A stretch of DNA of 64,000 nt from an uncultured Sphingomonas sp. (GCF_913777625.1 NZ_CAJYTI010000010.1:403351-467350); one strand, 5' to 3'; counted from the stretch's first letter, positions 33,863 through 41,995 are shown. A program made the numbers and translations. Notes: generated by a model from the letters alone, not told the origin.

Positions 33863-34158
33863 CCCAGCTCGTCGCGTCCAACTGGGGCAATGCGGTGCTG
33901 GTGTGCGGCAAATGTTCCAAGAAGCTCGGCGGCGGCTTCGGCCCCAAGGGCAAGACGTCGCTCGCCAAGGCGCTGCGCAAGCAGTTCGGGTTGGGCAAGG
34001 GCCGCAAGGCCGAGATCGGCGTGGTCGAGACCAAGTGCCTGGGCGTCTGCCCCGGCGGCGCGGTGACGGTGGTCAACGGCGCGCAGGCGCGCGAGTGGCT
34101 GATCGTGAAGAAGGGCGCGGACCTGGAAGAGGTCGGCCGCGAGCTGGGGCTTTCGTAA
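33859..34158 (+). CDS. (2Fe-2S) ferredoxin-like protein, thioredoxin fold
   Basis: 99 residues with four Cys arranged as in thioredoxin-like ferredoxins: VCGKCSKK near the N-terminus and KCLGVCPGGAVTVVNG in the second half. It probably binds a 2Fe-2S cluster and shuttles electrons. Coupled to the J-domain gene. Confidence 0.8.
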   Translation: MTQLVASNWGNAVLVCGKCSKKLGGGFGPKGKTSLAKALRKQFGLGKGRKAEIGVVETKCLGVCPGGAVTVVNGAQAREWLIVKKGADLEEVGRELGLS

Positions 34159-34191
34159 GGTCGGCAGCGCTACTGCGCTCACCATGTTCCA

Positions 34192-34291
34192 CCGTCATTC
34201 CCGCGAAGGCGGGAATCCATTGGCCTGTGCGCTAGGGGCAGGAGCTTCGGGCTCGGCGCCAATGGATCCCCGCCTTCGCGGGGATGACGAT
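34192..34291. repeat. palindromic repeat (family B)
   Basis: Outer arms CGTCATTCCCGCGAAGGCGG (34193) and its near complement (34259-34290) are each themselves hairpins around GCGAAGGC/GCCTTCGC. It lies between convergent genes and resembles 16654-16748 in design. Confidence 0.75.
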
Positions 34292-34335
34292 GTACTTGGT
34301 TGAACCCGGCGGCGCGTAGGCGAAGACGGGAGCCG

Positions 34336-34740
34336 TTACGCGTACCGCGCCGCCGTTTCCCGGATCAGCGCGATCATGTTGGGGATGCCCTGCGTCCGGT
34401 TCGAGCTCAGCTGGTTCTTCAGGTCGAACGGCACCAAGGCGCCTTCGATGTCGGTCGCCAGAATCTCGGCCGGCTCGCGGTCCTGCACGGTCAGCAGCAC
34501 CAGCGCGATGATGCCCTTGGTGATCGCGGCGTTCGAATCCGCCAGGAAGTGCAGCCGCCCGTCCTCCGTCCGCGTGGGATAGACCCATACCGAGGCCGAG
34601 CAGCCGCGCACCAGCGTCGCGTCGGTCTTGAGCGGGGCGGGCATGTCCTCGAGCGCCTTGCCCAGATCGATCAGCAAGCGATAGCGATCGTCCGCGTCGA
34701 GAAACCCGTATTCTTCCTGGAGATCGGCGAGGCTGGTCAT
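34336..34740 (-). CDS. sufE: cysteine desulfuration protein SufE
   Basis: 134-residue sulfur acceptor that takes persulfide from the SufS desulfurase. The active Cys47 lies in LVRGCSASVWV; DSNAAITKGIIALVL and the C-terminal LSSNRTQGIPNMI are family marks. It follows the psp-associated small genes on the same strand after a 45-base gap. The tandem desulfurases at 49-51 kb are possible partners. Confidence 0.93.
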   Translation of the reverse strand: MTSLADLQEEYGFLDADDRYRLLIDLGKALEDMPAPLKTDATLVRGCSASVWVYPTRTEDGRLHFLADSNAAITKGIIALVLLTVQDREPAEILATDIEGALVPFDLKNQLSSNRTQGIPNMIALIRETAARYA

Positions 34741-34785
34741 GGATGTCGCGCTAGCCGCAAGCCGCGCGCTTTTCCAGCCTCGCGC

Positions 34786-34893
34786 TTACTTGGTCGTCGC
34801 CGCGCCGTAGCGCAGGCCGAGCCGGGGGCGGGGTGCCCGCTCCGGCGCCGGGGCGGGCTTGGCGTCCGCCGCCGGCGGGGTGGTGTTGCTCAC
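34786..34893 (-). CDS. possible 35-residue Pro-rich peptide
   Basis: GTG start overlapping the stop codon of the upstream gene as GTGA. The product is SNTTPPAADAKPAPAPERAP followed by a basic end RPRLGLRYGAATTK. No membrane segment. Supported only by the tight overlap and open frame. Confidence 0.4.
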   Translation of the reverse strand: MSNTTPPAADAKPAPAPERAPRPRLGLRYGAATTK

Positions 34894-35138
34894 AGGTCGA
34901 CCCCGGCGGCGATCGCTTCCAGCTTGCGGATGCGTTCCTTGAGGTCGGCCAGCTCGATCCGCGACGCGGGGCTGGGCATCGTCGTCGCGGTCGCTTCCGG
35001 ACGGCGGAGTTCCACCAGCTCGCGGTGCTTGAGCGCGAGCCAGCCGCGCCAGCCGGACAGCGCCGCGGCGGTGATCATGCCCAGGCCGGCAAGGCCCGAT
35101 ACGGCGAGGGTGATGGTGAGTTGCGGGTCGCTGGTCAT
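34890..35138 (-). CDS. small membrane protein of the psp cluster
   Basis: 82 residues: N-terminal membrane helix (LTITLAVSGLAGLGMITAAA), a basic segment GWRGWLALKHRELVEL, then a coiled-coil ending LADLKERIRKLEAIAAGVDL, reminiscent of the PspB-type tail but without the ITD signature. ATG 35138 has GGGAG eight bases upstream; the longer frame to 35159 lacks one. Confidence 0.7.
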   Translation of the reverse strand: MTSDPQLTITLAVSGLAGLGMITAAALSGWRGWLALKHRELVELRRPEATATTMPSPASRIELADLKERIRKLEAIAAGVDL

Positions 35139-35162
35139 CGGGGTTACTCCCAAAAACATGGC

Positions 35163-35447
35163 TCAGATCCGGTTCTTGTCGCGCAGCTTCTCGATCTCGT
35201 GATCGAGCCGCAGGCTCTTTTCGTTGTCGGTGATGACGCGCTCGAGCACCTGGACGCGCTCCTTGAGGGCGCGGACCTCGTCGCGGAGCCTCTCGGCTTC
35301 GAGGCGCTGGGCGGGATCCTGCTCGGCGAGCCCCTCAAGACCCTCCAGCCCGCGCATCCGCCGCCGGCTGCCGCCATTGCGCGACTTGAGCACATTGCCG
35401 ATCGTGATCACGACGATGATGGCCACGACCATTTCGAACGGGTTCAT
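35163..35447 (-). CDS. PspB-like small membrane coiled-coil protein
   Basis: 94 residues: membrane helix at the N-terminus (MVVAIIVVITIGNVL), basic linker SRNGGSRRRMRG, then a coiled-coil with ERVQVLERVITD and HEIEKLRDKN. The VLERVITD signature is shared with the neighbours at 35644, 35925 and 36266 and echoes VERIIAAD in PspB. Probable membrane partner in the psp response. Confidence 0.75.
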   Translation of the reverse strand: MNPFEMVVAIIVVITIGNVLKSRNGGSRRRMRGLEGLEGLAEQDPAQRLEAERLRDEVRALKERVQVLERVITDNEKSLRLDHEIEKLRDKNRI

Positions 35448-35482
35448 TGCACCTTACTCCCCTAGTCGGCGCGCGAAGCGCC

Positions 35483-35605
35483 TCAATTCCCTGCGTGCGA
35501 TGCCTGGGCGGCGCGCAGCGCGCGGCGGCGGGGGCGATCGCGGCTTTCAGCGAGGGCAATAGCTCCCCCGCACAGTGCGGCAAGCACTGCGAGCATGACA
35601 ATCAT
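35483..35605 (-). CDS. 40-residue small membrane protein
   Basis: Membrane helix MIVMLAVLAALCGGAIALAE followed by a strongly basic tail (SRDRPRRRALRAAQ). A good AAGGAAA lies eight bases upstream of the ATG. Fills the gap between two psp-associated genes on the same strand. Unknown function. Confidence 0.6.
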   Translation of the reverse strand: MIVMLAVLAALCGGAIALAESRDRPRRRALRAAQASHAGN

Positions 35606-35643
35606 CGAAATTTCCTTGCTTTGAAGAGGGTGGAAACGTTTCT

Positions 35644-35910
35644 TCAGTTCAGCGGCGCGTCACGCAGCTTCTCGATCTCTTCCGAAAGGCCCATGCCGCG
35701 ATCGGTGATGATCCGTTCGAGAACCTGCACCCGCTGCTCCAGCCGCTGGGTTTGGGCGGCGTACTGGGCGGCCTTTTCGGCGGCGATCCCGGCCTCGATT
35801 TCCATGCGGCGTTCCCAGAGCTTGAACAGCGGGCGGAAGAAGACGCCGCCAATGATCGCCACAAGGCCGCAGCTGATGCCGAGGATCGGGATAAGAAGGG
35901 GGGAAAGCAT
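35644..35910 (-). CDS. PspB-like small membrane coiled-coil protein
   Basis: 88 residues: membrane helix (about 5-28, with CGLVAIIGGVFF), then an Ala/Glu-rich coiled-coil and the signature VQVLERIITD followed by EEIEKLRD. Paralogous in its C-terminal half to the genes at 35163, 35925 and 36266. Confidence 0.75.
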   Translation of the reverse strand: MLSPLLIPILGISCGLVAIIGGVFFRPLFKLWERRMEIEAGIAAEKAAQYAAQTQRLEQRVQVLERIITDRGMGLSEEIEKLRDAPLN

Positions 35911-35924
35911 GGCGTGCGTTCCTT

Positions 35925-36254
35925 TCAGTTCGAGCGGTTGCGCAGCGCGTCGATCTCGCGGTCGAGCTGGTGCGCGCCGTCGGTCACGATGCGTTCGACA
36001 TTGGCGAGCCGATCCTTCACCGCACCCAGCTCGGCGCGCAGCTGGCCGTTTTCCTGGCTGAGCAGCTTGACCCGCTCGATCGTCTCGTCGTTACGCTGCG
36101 GGTAAACCGACTTGCCCCAGGCATTTTCCAGCGGATAGCCGTGCTTGATGCGGAGCCAGTGGCTGAAGATCCCCGCGGCGATCCCGCAGAACCCCAGCGC
36201 AATGCCCGAAAGGATGATCCAGGGAAGAAACGGGGCGAGGGCAACTTCGATCAT
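35925..36254 (-). CDS. PspB-like small membrane coiled-coil protein
   Basis: 109 residues: membrane helix (about 9-33, PWIILSGIALGFCGIAAGIF), WLRIKHGYPLEN just after it, then a coiled-coil ending ANVERIVTD and REIDALRNR. The WLRIKHGY block matches WIRAKHGY in the next gene upstream, so the two are clear paralogues. Confidence 0.78.
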   Translation of the reverse strand: MIEVALAPFLPWIILSGIALGFCGIAAGIFSHWLRIKHGYPLENAWGKSVYPQRNDETIERVKLLSQENGQLRAELGAVKDRLANVERIVTDGAHQLDREIDALRNRSN

Positions 36255-36265
36255 CGGTCGTCTCC

Positions 36266-36556
36266 TCAGCGCAGCGCGTCAATGGCGCGGGCGGTACGCT
36301 CGGCGGGATCGGTGGCGATCCGTTCGAGCACGGAAATCCGGTCTTCCAGTCGGGTGATCTGGCCTGCGAGCCGTTCGTTCTCGGCTGCGAGCAGGTCGAT
36401 CTTGCGCTGGGCGTCGGGATCGGTCTTGTGGATATTCTCGCCGTGATCGTCGCTGATCGAATATCCATGCTTGGCGCGGATCCAGTTATTGGCCAGCCAC
36501 CCGAAGGTGGAGAGCGCCATCAGCGCGATCACGAATTCGGGACCACCCCAGTTCAT
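36266..36556 (-). CDS. PspB-like small membrane coiled-coil protein
   Basis: 96 residues: membrane helix (FVIALMALSTFGWLA), WIRAKHGYSISD, then a coiled-coil with ISVLERIATD and AIDALR at the C-terminus. Follows pspC by 30 bases on the same strand; see the gene at 35925 for the shared blocks. Confidence 0.78.
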   Translation of the reverse strand: MNWGGPEFVIALMALSTFGWLANNWIRAKHGYSISDDHGENIHKTDPDAQRKIDLLAAENERLAGQITRLEDRISVLERIATDPAERTARAIDALR

Positions 36557-36586
36557 TGTCTTGCCTCCCTGTTGACCGCCTGCGCC

Positions 36587-36958
36587 TCAGCGCAGGCTGT
36601 CGATCTCTTCGGCGAGCCGGGTGTTGCGGCTCGTGTAGAACATCTCGATGTCGGCCAGCCGGCGATCGATGTCGCGGAACTTGGAGCGGACCTCGGCGGT
36701 GGAGCGCTTGGGGCTCGAGCGGACGCCCTGCCAGAAGCGTTCGTCCTCCGGCGTGTCGTACAGGCCCACCGGCTTGGGGTTGGCGAGCCAGGCGATCACG
36801 AAATAGCCCAGCGCGACCCAGCCCGTGGCGACGGTGAGCAGCACGGTGGCCACCCGCACCCAGGTCACGTCGATGCCCGTGTAATCCGCCAGGCCGGCAC
36901 AGACGCCCATGAACTTGCGGTTCTGACGATCGAGATAGAATTTGGTGCGAGCGGACAT
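36587..36958 (-). CDS. pspC: phage shock protein C
   Basis: 123 residues. The PspC domain is clear: FYLDRQNRKFMGVCAGLADY then VTWVRVATVLLTVATGWVAL, an inner-membrane helix. A C-terminal coiled-coil (FRDIDRRLADIEMFYTSRNT, EEIDSLR) echoes the small proteins downstream. With PspB it senses envelope stress and recruits PspA. One base separates it from pspB. Confidence 0.93.
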   Translation of the reverse strand: MSARTKFYLDRQNRKFMGVCAGLADYTGIDVTWVRVATVLLTVATGWVALGYFVIAWLANPKPVGLYDTPEDERFWQGVRSSPKRSTAEVRSKFRDIDRRLADIEMFYTSRNTRLAEEIDSLR

Positions 36959-36959
36959 C

Positions 36960-37232
36960 TCAGTTCCTCCGTGAAGGATCGTAGGGGCCGGGCTCCGGGC
37001 GCTGTGCCGAGTGCGGCCGATAGTCGGGGTTGTCGGCGGCGATGATGCGTTCGACCGTCATCAGCCGGTCTTCGAGCATCCGCGCCGTGCGGTACAGGTC
37101 GTCGAGCAGGTTCTCGTCTTCCCGGGTGATGGTCCCGGCCTGCTTCCACTTCGTTACGTAGTGGAAGACGATCCAGGGCAGTCCGAGGAAGAGAATGGCA
37201 CAGACGAAGACCGGGATGAGGAAGTCGTTCAT
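36960..37232 (-). CDS. pspB: phage shock protein B
   Basis: 90 residues: membrane helix (LIPVFVCAILFLGLPWIVFH), basic YVTKWKQAG, then a coiled-coil with LEDRLMTVERIIAADNPDYR, the classic PspB pattern. Works with PspC at the inner membrane. Three bases after pspA. Confidence 0.93.
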   Translation of the reverse strand: MNDFLIPVFVCAILFLGLPWIVFHYVTKWKQAGTITREDENLLDDLYRTARMLEDRLMTVERIIAADNPDYRPHSAQRPEPGPYDPSRRN

Positions 37233-37235
37233 GCG

Positions 37236-37904
37236 TCAGGCTCCCTTGTTGAGACGGGCCTTCAGCGCTTCGAGTTCGGCATCGACCTTTTCCGACGAGC
37301 GGAGTTCGGCGATTTCCTCTTCGAGCGTCTTCGGATTGCCGCCCAGGCCCATCGCATCGGCGCGGCCTTCGGCCAGATCGACGCGGCGTTCCAGGATGTC
37401 GAAGCGCGAGAAGGCGTCCTGCATCTTCGACCCGTTGGTCATTTCCCGCAAGCGGGCGCGGTTGTTGGCGCTTTCCAGGCGGGCGACGACCGAGTTCTGC
37501 CGGGTGCGGGCCTCGCGCAGCTTGTTCTGCAGCTTGTTGATGTCCTCTTCCGAGGCGCGAAGCGCTTCGTCGAGCACCGCGATTTCCTGCTGCAGCTGGT
37601 CGCACATGTCGGCAGCCTTCTGGCGTTCGACCAGCGCGGCCTTGGCGAGGTCCTCGCGATCCTTGGAGAGGGCTAGTTCCGCCTTCTCGGTCCAGCTTTC
37701 CTGGAGCTTTTCGAGCTTCGCGATGTGGCGGCGCATTTCCTTCTGATCGGCGATCGTCCGGGCGGCGCTGGCGCGAACCTCGACCAGCGTTTCCTCCATC
37801 TCGAGGATGATCATGCGGATCATCTTGGCGGGATCTTCCGCCTTGTCGAGCAGGTCGGTGACGTTGGCGGCGATGATGTCGCGGGTTCGCGAGAAGATAC
37901 CCAT
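37236..37904 (-). CDS. pspA: phage shock protein A
   Basis: 222-residue PspA/IM30 coiled-coil protein that binds stressed inner membrane and inhibits PspF. It begins MGIFSRTRDIIAANVTDLLD and has the family KAEDPAKMIRMIILEMEETL. First classical gene of the sigma-54-type psp transcript; pspF is divergent. Confidence 0.96.
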   Translation of the reverse strand: MGIFSRTRDIIAANVTDLLDKAEDPAKMIRMIILEMEETLVEVRASAARTIADQKEMRRHIAKLEKLQESWTEKAELALSKDREDLAKAALVERQKAADMCDQLQQEIAVLDEALRASEEDINKLQNKLREARTRQNSVVARLESANNRARLREMTNGSKMQDAFSRFDILERRVDLAEGRADAMGLGGNPKTLEEEIAELRSSEKVDAELEALKARLNKGA

Positions 37905-38014
37905 GATATGCGCTCCTTCGTATGTTCTTTGGGGGTGCCGCCGGAAGGGATGGGGGCCCTTCCGGCGGCCCTGGCACCGCCGAGGGAGGCAGTGCCAGGA
38001 GACCTCGTGCCGCC

Positions 38015-38122
38015 TCAGGCGATCGCGGGTGCCACCGCGCCAGCGGTCAGGACCAGGCTGGCGAGGAAGGCGAAGGAAACCGCGATGAAGGCGTTGCGGA
38101 GGGTGCTGATCTGCTTGGTCAT
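38015..38122 (-). CDS. 35-residue leader-like membrane peptide at the head of the psp operon
   Basis: MTKQISTLRNAFIAVSFAFL then ASLVLTAGAVAPAIA: a basic N-terminus, one hydrophobic stretch and an AxA-type end, so it is a membrane peptide or an exported pre-peptide. It lies between the sigma-54-type promoter and pspA, 110 bases before pspA. No recognisable family. Confidence 0.55.
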   Translation of the reverse strand: MTKQISTLRNAFIAVSFAFLASLVLTAGAVAPAIA

Positions 38123-38185
38123 GGTCGTGTTCCTGAACCTTGGTAGGTTGAAGTTGGTGCCCGTCATCGGGCTTGCCTCCATCTT

Positions 38186-38201
38186 TGCAGAAGGCATGCC
38201 A
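38186..38201 (-). promoter_or_regulatory. sigma-54-type promoter of the psp operon
   Basis: On the minus strand TGGCATGCCTTCTGCA: GG and GC are separated by exactly 10 bases, as required for the -24/-12 elements. It reads toward the 35-residue peptide and pspA, and palindromic sites for an enhancer-binding protein lie just upstream. Confidence 0.8.
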
Positions 38202-38209
38202 GTTTTCGA

Positions 38210-38252
38210 AAATGGCGGAAAACCGCCATTTCTGCTTTGACTACAATTGTAG
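38210..38252. promoter_or_regulatory. palindromic sites between pspF and the psp promoter
   Basis: Two palindromes: AAATGGCGG with CCGCCATTT around AAAA (38210-38231), and the perfect 12-mer CTACAATTGTAG (38241-38252). They occupy the position of PspF upstream activating sites. They also lie close to the pspF start and could mediate autoregulation. Confidence 0.6.
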
Positions 38253-38303
38253 TTTCGCAAATAGCGCTTGCTAAGAGTTAGGAAAATTCGCCAAGCTTGG
38301 GGA

Positions 38304-39347
38304 ATGGAGCGGATCACCCAGGTCATCGGCCAGTCCTCGGCCTTTCTCGACGCACTGGAACAGGCCAGCCGGGCTGCCGCCCTGGATCGCCCGGTGCTGG
38401 TGATCGGCGAGCGCGGTACCGGCAAGGAGCTGGTCGCCGAGCGTCTCCATCGCCTCAGCCCGCGCTGGGACCAGCCGCTGGTGACGATGAACTGCGCGGC
38501 CTTGCCCGAGACGCTGATCGAGGCCGAGCTGTTCGGCCATGAGGCGGGGGCCTTCACCGGCGCGACCAAGGCGCGCACCGGCCGATTCGAGGAAGCCGAT
38601 GGCGGCACGCTGTTCCTCGACGAGCTCGGCACGCTCTCGATGGGCGCGCAGGAGCGGCTGCTGCGCGCGGTGGAATATGGCGAGATCACCCGCATCGGCT
38701 CGTCGCGCCCGGTGCGGGTGGACGTGCGCATCGTCGCGGCCACCAACGAGCATCTGCCGCACCGGGTGGAGAAGGGGACGTTCCGCGCCGACTTGCTCGA
38801 TCGGCTGAGTTTCGAGGTGGTGACCCTGCCGCCGCTCCGGCACCGCGGCGGCGATGTCGAGGTGCTGGCCGACTTTTATGGCCGGCGCATGGCCTCGGAG
38901 CTGGGGTGGCAGGATTGGCCGGGCTGGGGCCCGCACGCGCTCGATGCGCTGCTTTCCTATGACTGGCCGGGCAATGTGCGTGAGCTGCGCAATGTGGTGG
39001 AGCGGGCGGTCTATCGCTGGGATCGGGGCGGACCGATCGACCGGATCGAGATCGATCCCTTCGCGTCACCCTATCGTCCCCGGCCGATGGCCTCGTCGAT
39101 GAGTCCCGTGGAGAAGCCCGCCGAGACGGCCGCAGCGCCGGCCGCGCCCGCGACCGCGGCACCCGAACCGGCGGATCTGGGTGGCGACTTCAAGACGCGG
39201 GTTTCGCGATTCGAGAAGCAGCTGCTCAGCCAGGCGCTGGCGGAGCACCGGTTCAACCAACGCGCGACGGCCGAGGCGCTGGGGCTCACCTACGACCAGC
39301 TGCGGCACGCGCTGCGGCGGCACGATCTGCTCGGGGCAGGCGGGTAG
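38304..39347 (+). CDS. pspF: psp operon transcriptional activator PspF
   Basis: 347-residue sigma-54 enhancer-binding protein without a receiver domain, as in PspF. Walker A GERGTGKE, the sigma-54 loop GAFTGATKART, Walker B GGTLFLDELGTLS, and a C-terminal Fis-type helix-turn-helix (NQRATAEALGLTYDQLRHAL). It has an Ala/Pro linker of about 30 residues before the DNA-binding part. ATG 38304 gives the family start ERITQVIGQS. Confidence 0.94.
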   Translation: MERITQVIGQSSAFLDALEQASRAAALDRPVLVIGERGTGKELVAERLHRLSPRWDQPLVTMNCAALPETLIEAELFGHEAGAFTGATKARTGRFEEADGGTLFLDELGTLSMGAQERLLRAVEYGEITRIGSSRPVRVDVRIVAATNEHLPHRVEKGTFRADLLDRLSFEVVTLPPLRHRGGDVEVLADFYGRRMASELGWQDWPGWGPHALDALLSYDWPGNVRELRNVVERAVYRWDRGGPIDRIEIDPFASPYRPRPMASSMSPVEKPAETAAAPAAPATAAPEPADLGGDFKTRVSRFEKQLLSQALAEHRFNQRATAEALGLTYDQLRHALRRHDLLGAGG

Positions 39348-39453
39348 TTGTTGCGAATCGCTCTCATTTAAATGTGAGAATGATTAGCAATAACCGGACA
39401 GGCCCTCCTGCAAACGAGAAGGGCGCGAAGAAGCTGAAGCGCAACAGCCTGCG

Positions 39454-39490
39454 CACCCCTTCCGCTCGCGGGAGGGGAAGGGGGAGGGGC
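39454..39490. repeat. short GC-rich hairpin repeat
   Basis: CCCCTTCCGCTCGCGGGAGGGG forms a small stem and is followed by further GGGAGGGG. It lies between convergent pspF and the hydrolase gene and resembles the element at 44194-44300. Confidence 0.5.
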
Positions 39491-39503
39491 GAACCGCCGC
39501 CGC

Positions 39504-40379
39504 CTACTCCCCAAATGCCTGCGCGGCGATGAAGTCCGCCACCTGCTTCCCCTGTGGCGTTTCGGGCGTGATGATGTTGAAATGGTTCGCGCCGCCCGGG
39601 GCCAGCTTCACCACCGTATCGCCCGAGGCGAGGGCGGCCTGGGTATAGGGCTCCACCATCATCCCCAACGCGCCGAGCACCACCAGCTGGTGGACGCCGA
39701 GCGGCAGATGGTCCTGCGGGCTGGCCAGCGTGTAGGCGGCTCCCTTCTCTTGCGGCGTGCCGCCCATGAACGGCACGATCGCAGGCGCGCCGCATATCTC
39801 CGCGTCGACGCCGACGAACGGGGCCAGCGTCCCCGGCCCGTCGATCGCCACCGCCGTCACCGGCCGGACCGTCATCGCCCCGGCGACCGGATCGTGCAGC
39901 TTCGGCCGCGACGCCACCCACAGGGCGAGGTGCGCGCCGGAACTATGCCCCACCACCGCGACACGAGTGAGGTCGAGCGGCTGCGTCTTGGCGAGCACCG
40001 CCAGATAGTCGGTCGCGGCCGCCACGTCCTCGAAGGTACCGGGCCAGCCGCCGCCGGGATTGCCGGTGCGGCGATATTCGATGTTCCACGTCGCGATCCC
40101 GCGCGCCGCCAGCGCCTCCGCGAGCGGGGCGGTGCCCTGCCAGTCCTCGATCGTGGCGCTCCAGCAGCCGCCATGGATCACCACCGCGACCGGGAAGGGG
40201 CCCTTGCCCTTGGGCAGGCGCAGCTCGCCCTTTTGCAGCGGATCGCTGCCGTACCTGGCGACCAGCGCCGGCGCGGGCAAGCGGGTCTTGGCGAGGTTGA
40301 GCACCGCGCGTGCGTCGGTCTGGGCAAGTGCGGGTGTCGCCGCGCCGAGCAGCAACAGGGCGACGATGGGCCGAAGCAT
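39504..40379 (-). CDS. exported alpha/beta hydrolase
   Basis: 291 residues with a signal peptide (ending ALAQ). Oxyanion motif VVIHGGCWS and nucleophile GHSSGAHLALW; the final His is in GGANHFNII. The pattern fits the esterase/kynurenine-formamidase-like group of the BD-FAE type. Substrate unknown. Confidence 0.85.
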   Translation of the reverse strand: MLRPIVALLLLGAATPALAQTDARAVLNLAKTRLPAPALVARYGSDPLQKGELRLPKGKGPFPVAVVIHGGCWSATIEDWQGTAPLAEALAARGIATWNIEYRRTGNPGGGWPGTFEDVAAATDYLAVLAKTQPLDLTRVAVVGHSSGAHLALWVASRPKLHDPVAGAMTVRPVTAVAIDGPGTLAPFVGVDAEICGAPAIVPFMGGTPQEKGAAYTLASPQDHLPLGVHQLVVLGALGMMVEPYTQAALASGDTVVKLAPGGANHFNIITPETPQGKQVADFIAAQAFGE

Positions 40380-40570
40380 GCAGCGATCCTTTCTATGGCC
40401 GGCAAAATGCGGAGTCAGGATAGGGCAAAGGCGCCGGGTCGGCGAGGGATGCCGGTTCCGTTTCGCAGCTGCAGCGAATCATGTTATGCAAGGCGCTGGG
40501 TCGCAGCAATGCGCGCCACCGGCCAAGCAGCCGGGGCGTTGCCGAACCATCTCAACACCGGGGGGTGAAG

Positions 40571-41569
40571 ATGCGACTCTTTTTCTCATTATTCTCGATG
40601 CTTGTCCTTTCGCTGAGCATGGCTGCCAGGGCGCAGGACCTGCCCGCGCTGGGAGCGGATCCTGCCCGCGTCTCGGTCTCCGGACTGTCGTCCGGCGCCT
40701 TTATGGCAGTGCAATATTCGGTCGCCTGGTCGAGCGAGGTGATGGGCGTCGGCGTCGTTGCCGGCGGTCCCTATAATTGCGCGCCGCCCAACGGCGCGGG
40801 CTTCATCAGCGTGTGCATGCAGGGCAAGCCGCCGGCCGAGCGCAGCTGGAAGGCCGCGCAGGATTTCGCCCGCAACGGCGTGATCGATCCGGTCGCAGGC
40901 ATCGCGAAGCAGCGCGTCTATCTGTTCAGCGGCACCAAGGATTCGGTGGTGGCACCCAGCGTGATGGCGGCTGTGCGGGAGTTCTACACCAAGGCCAAGG
41001 TGGCGCCAGCCGCGCTGGTCTTCGTCGGCACGATGCCGGCCGGCCACGCCTTTCTATCCGCGGAGATCGGTGATCCGTGCAGCGAGAATGGCGGGATCTT
41101 CGTCGTCAAATGTCCGCTCGGCACCGCGCTCTACGATCAGCCGGGCGCGATTCTCAACCATCTGTACGCGCTGAAGTTCAAGCCGGCGGCGGCGCCAACT
41201 GCCGCGCCGATCGCCTTCGATCAGGGGCGCTATGGAGGCGCCGCCGCGCTGATGGCCACCAAGGGTTATGTCTATGTCCCGGCCGCCTGCCGCGCGAGCG
41301 GTGCGCGCTGCGCGGTGCATGTCGTGTTCCATGGCTGCAAGCAGAGCGCCGACACGATCGGCAGCGACGCCATCTACGCGAAGCTCGGCTATAACCGCTG
41401 GGCGGACAGCAACGGCATCGTCGTCCTCTATCCCCAGGTCGATGCCAGCGCGATGAACCCGATGGGCTGCTGGGACTGGTGGGGCTATTCCGGCCTCAAC
41501 TTCCAGCTGCGCCACGGGCCGCAGATCGACGCGGTGCACCAGATGGTGGCGCGGCTGCTCGCCAACTGA
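40571..41569 (+). CDS. extracellular depolymerase-like esterase
   Basis: 332 residues: signal peptide (ends AARAQD), nucleophile motif SVSGLSSGAFMAV, several Cys likely in disulfides, and HGCKQSADTIGSDA and LYPQVDASAMNPMGCWDWWG. This matches extracellular poly-3-hydroxybutyrate depolymerase-like/esterase proteins. The polymer specificity is not provable from sequence. Confidence 0.8.
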   Translation: MRLFFSLFSMLVLSLSMAARAQDLPALGADPARVSVSGLSSGAFMAVQYSVAWSSEVMGVGVVAGGPYNCAPPNGAGFISVCMQGKPPAERSWKAAQDFARNGVIDPVAGIAKQRVYLFSGTKDSVVAPSVMAAVREFYTKAKVAPAALVFVGTMPAGHAFLSAEIGDPCSENGGIFVVKCPLGTALYDQPGAILNHLYALKFKPAAAPTAAPIAFDQGRYGGAAALMATKGYVYVPAACRASGARCAVHVVFHGCKQSADTIGSDAIYAKLGYNRWADSNGIVVLYPQVDASAMNPMGCWDWWGYSGLNFQLRHGPQIDAVHQMVARLLAN

Positions 41570-41593
41570 ACGCGGCGGGCGGGCGCGGGCGGT

Positions 41594-41995
41594 TCAGCCC
41601 GCGCCCGCTCGGGCGTCGAAGGCACAGCGCGCGGCCTCGATCCGCTCGAGATTGGCCGCAGCCCAGAGCCATACGCCGCAGAACGCCTCGCCCAGCGTCT
41701 CGCCCAGATCGGTGAGGCGATAGTCGACGCGCGGCGGGATCACCGCATGCACGGTGCGGACCACCAGCCCGTCGCGCTCCATCTGGCGGAGCGTCTGGGT
41801 GAGCATCTTCTGGCTGATGCCGGGCACCGCCTTGCCGATGCGGGTGAAGCGCATCTCGCCCTGTTCGGCGAGCAGTTCGAGGATCAGCATCGTCCATTTG
41901 TCTGCCACGCGCCCGATCACCTCGGTGACGAGCGCCTCGACGCGCGGATCCATCTCGTGGCTGCGGTCCCGGGGGACGGGCGCGGTGGACGGCAT
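41594..41995 (-). CDS. HxlR-family transcriptional regulator
   Basis: 133-residue winged-helix repressor or activator. Family pattern: VIGRVADKWTMLILELLAEQ, RFTRIGKAVPGISQKMLTQT and DYRLTDLGETLGE. Divergent from the adjacent dehydrogenase (102 bases between starts), which is its probable target. Confidence 0.9.
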   Translation of the reverse strand: MPSTAPVPRDRSHEMDPRVEALVTEVIGRVADKWTMLILELLAEQGEMRFTRIGKAVPGISQKMLTQTLRQMERDGLVVRTVHAVIPPRVDYRLTDLGETLGEAFCGVWLWAAANLERIEAARCAFDARAGAG

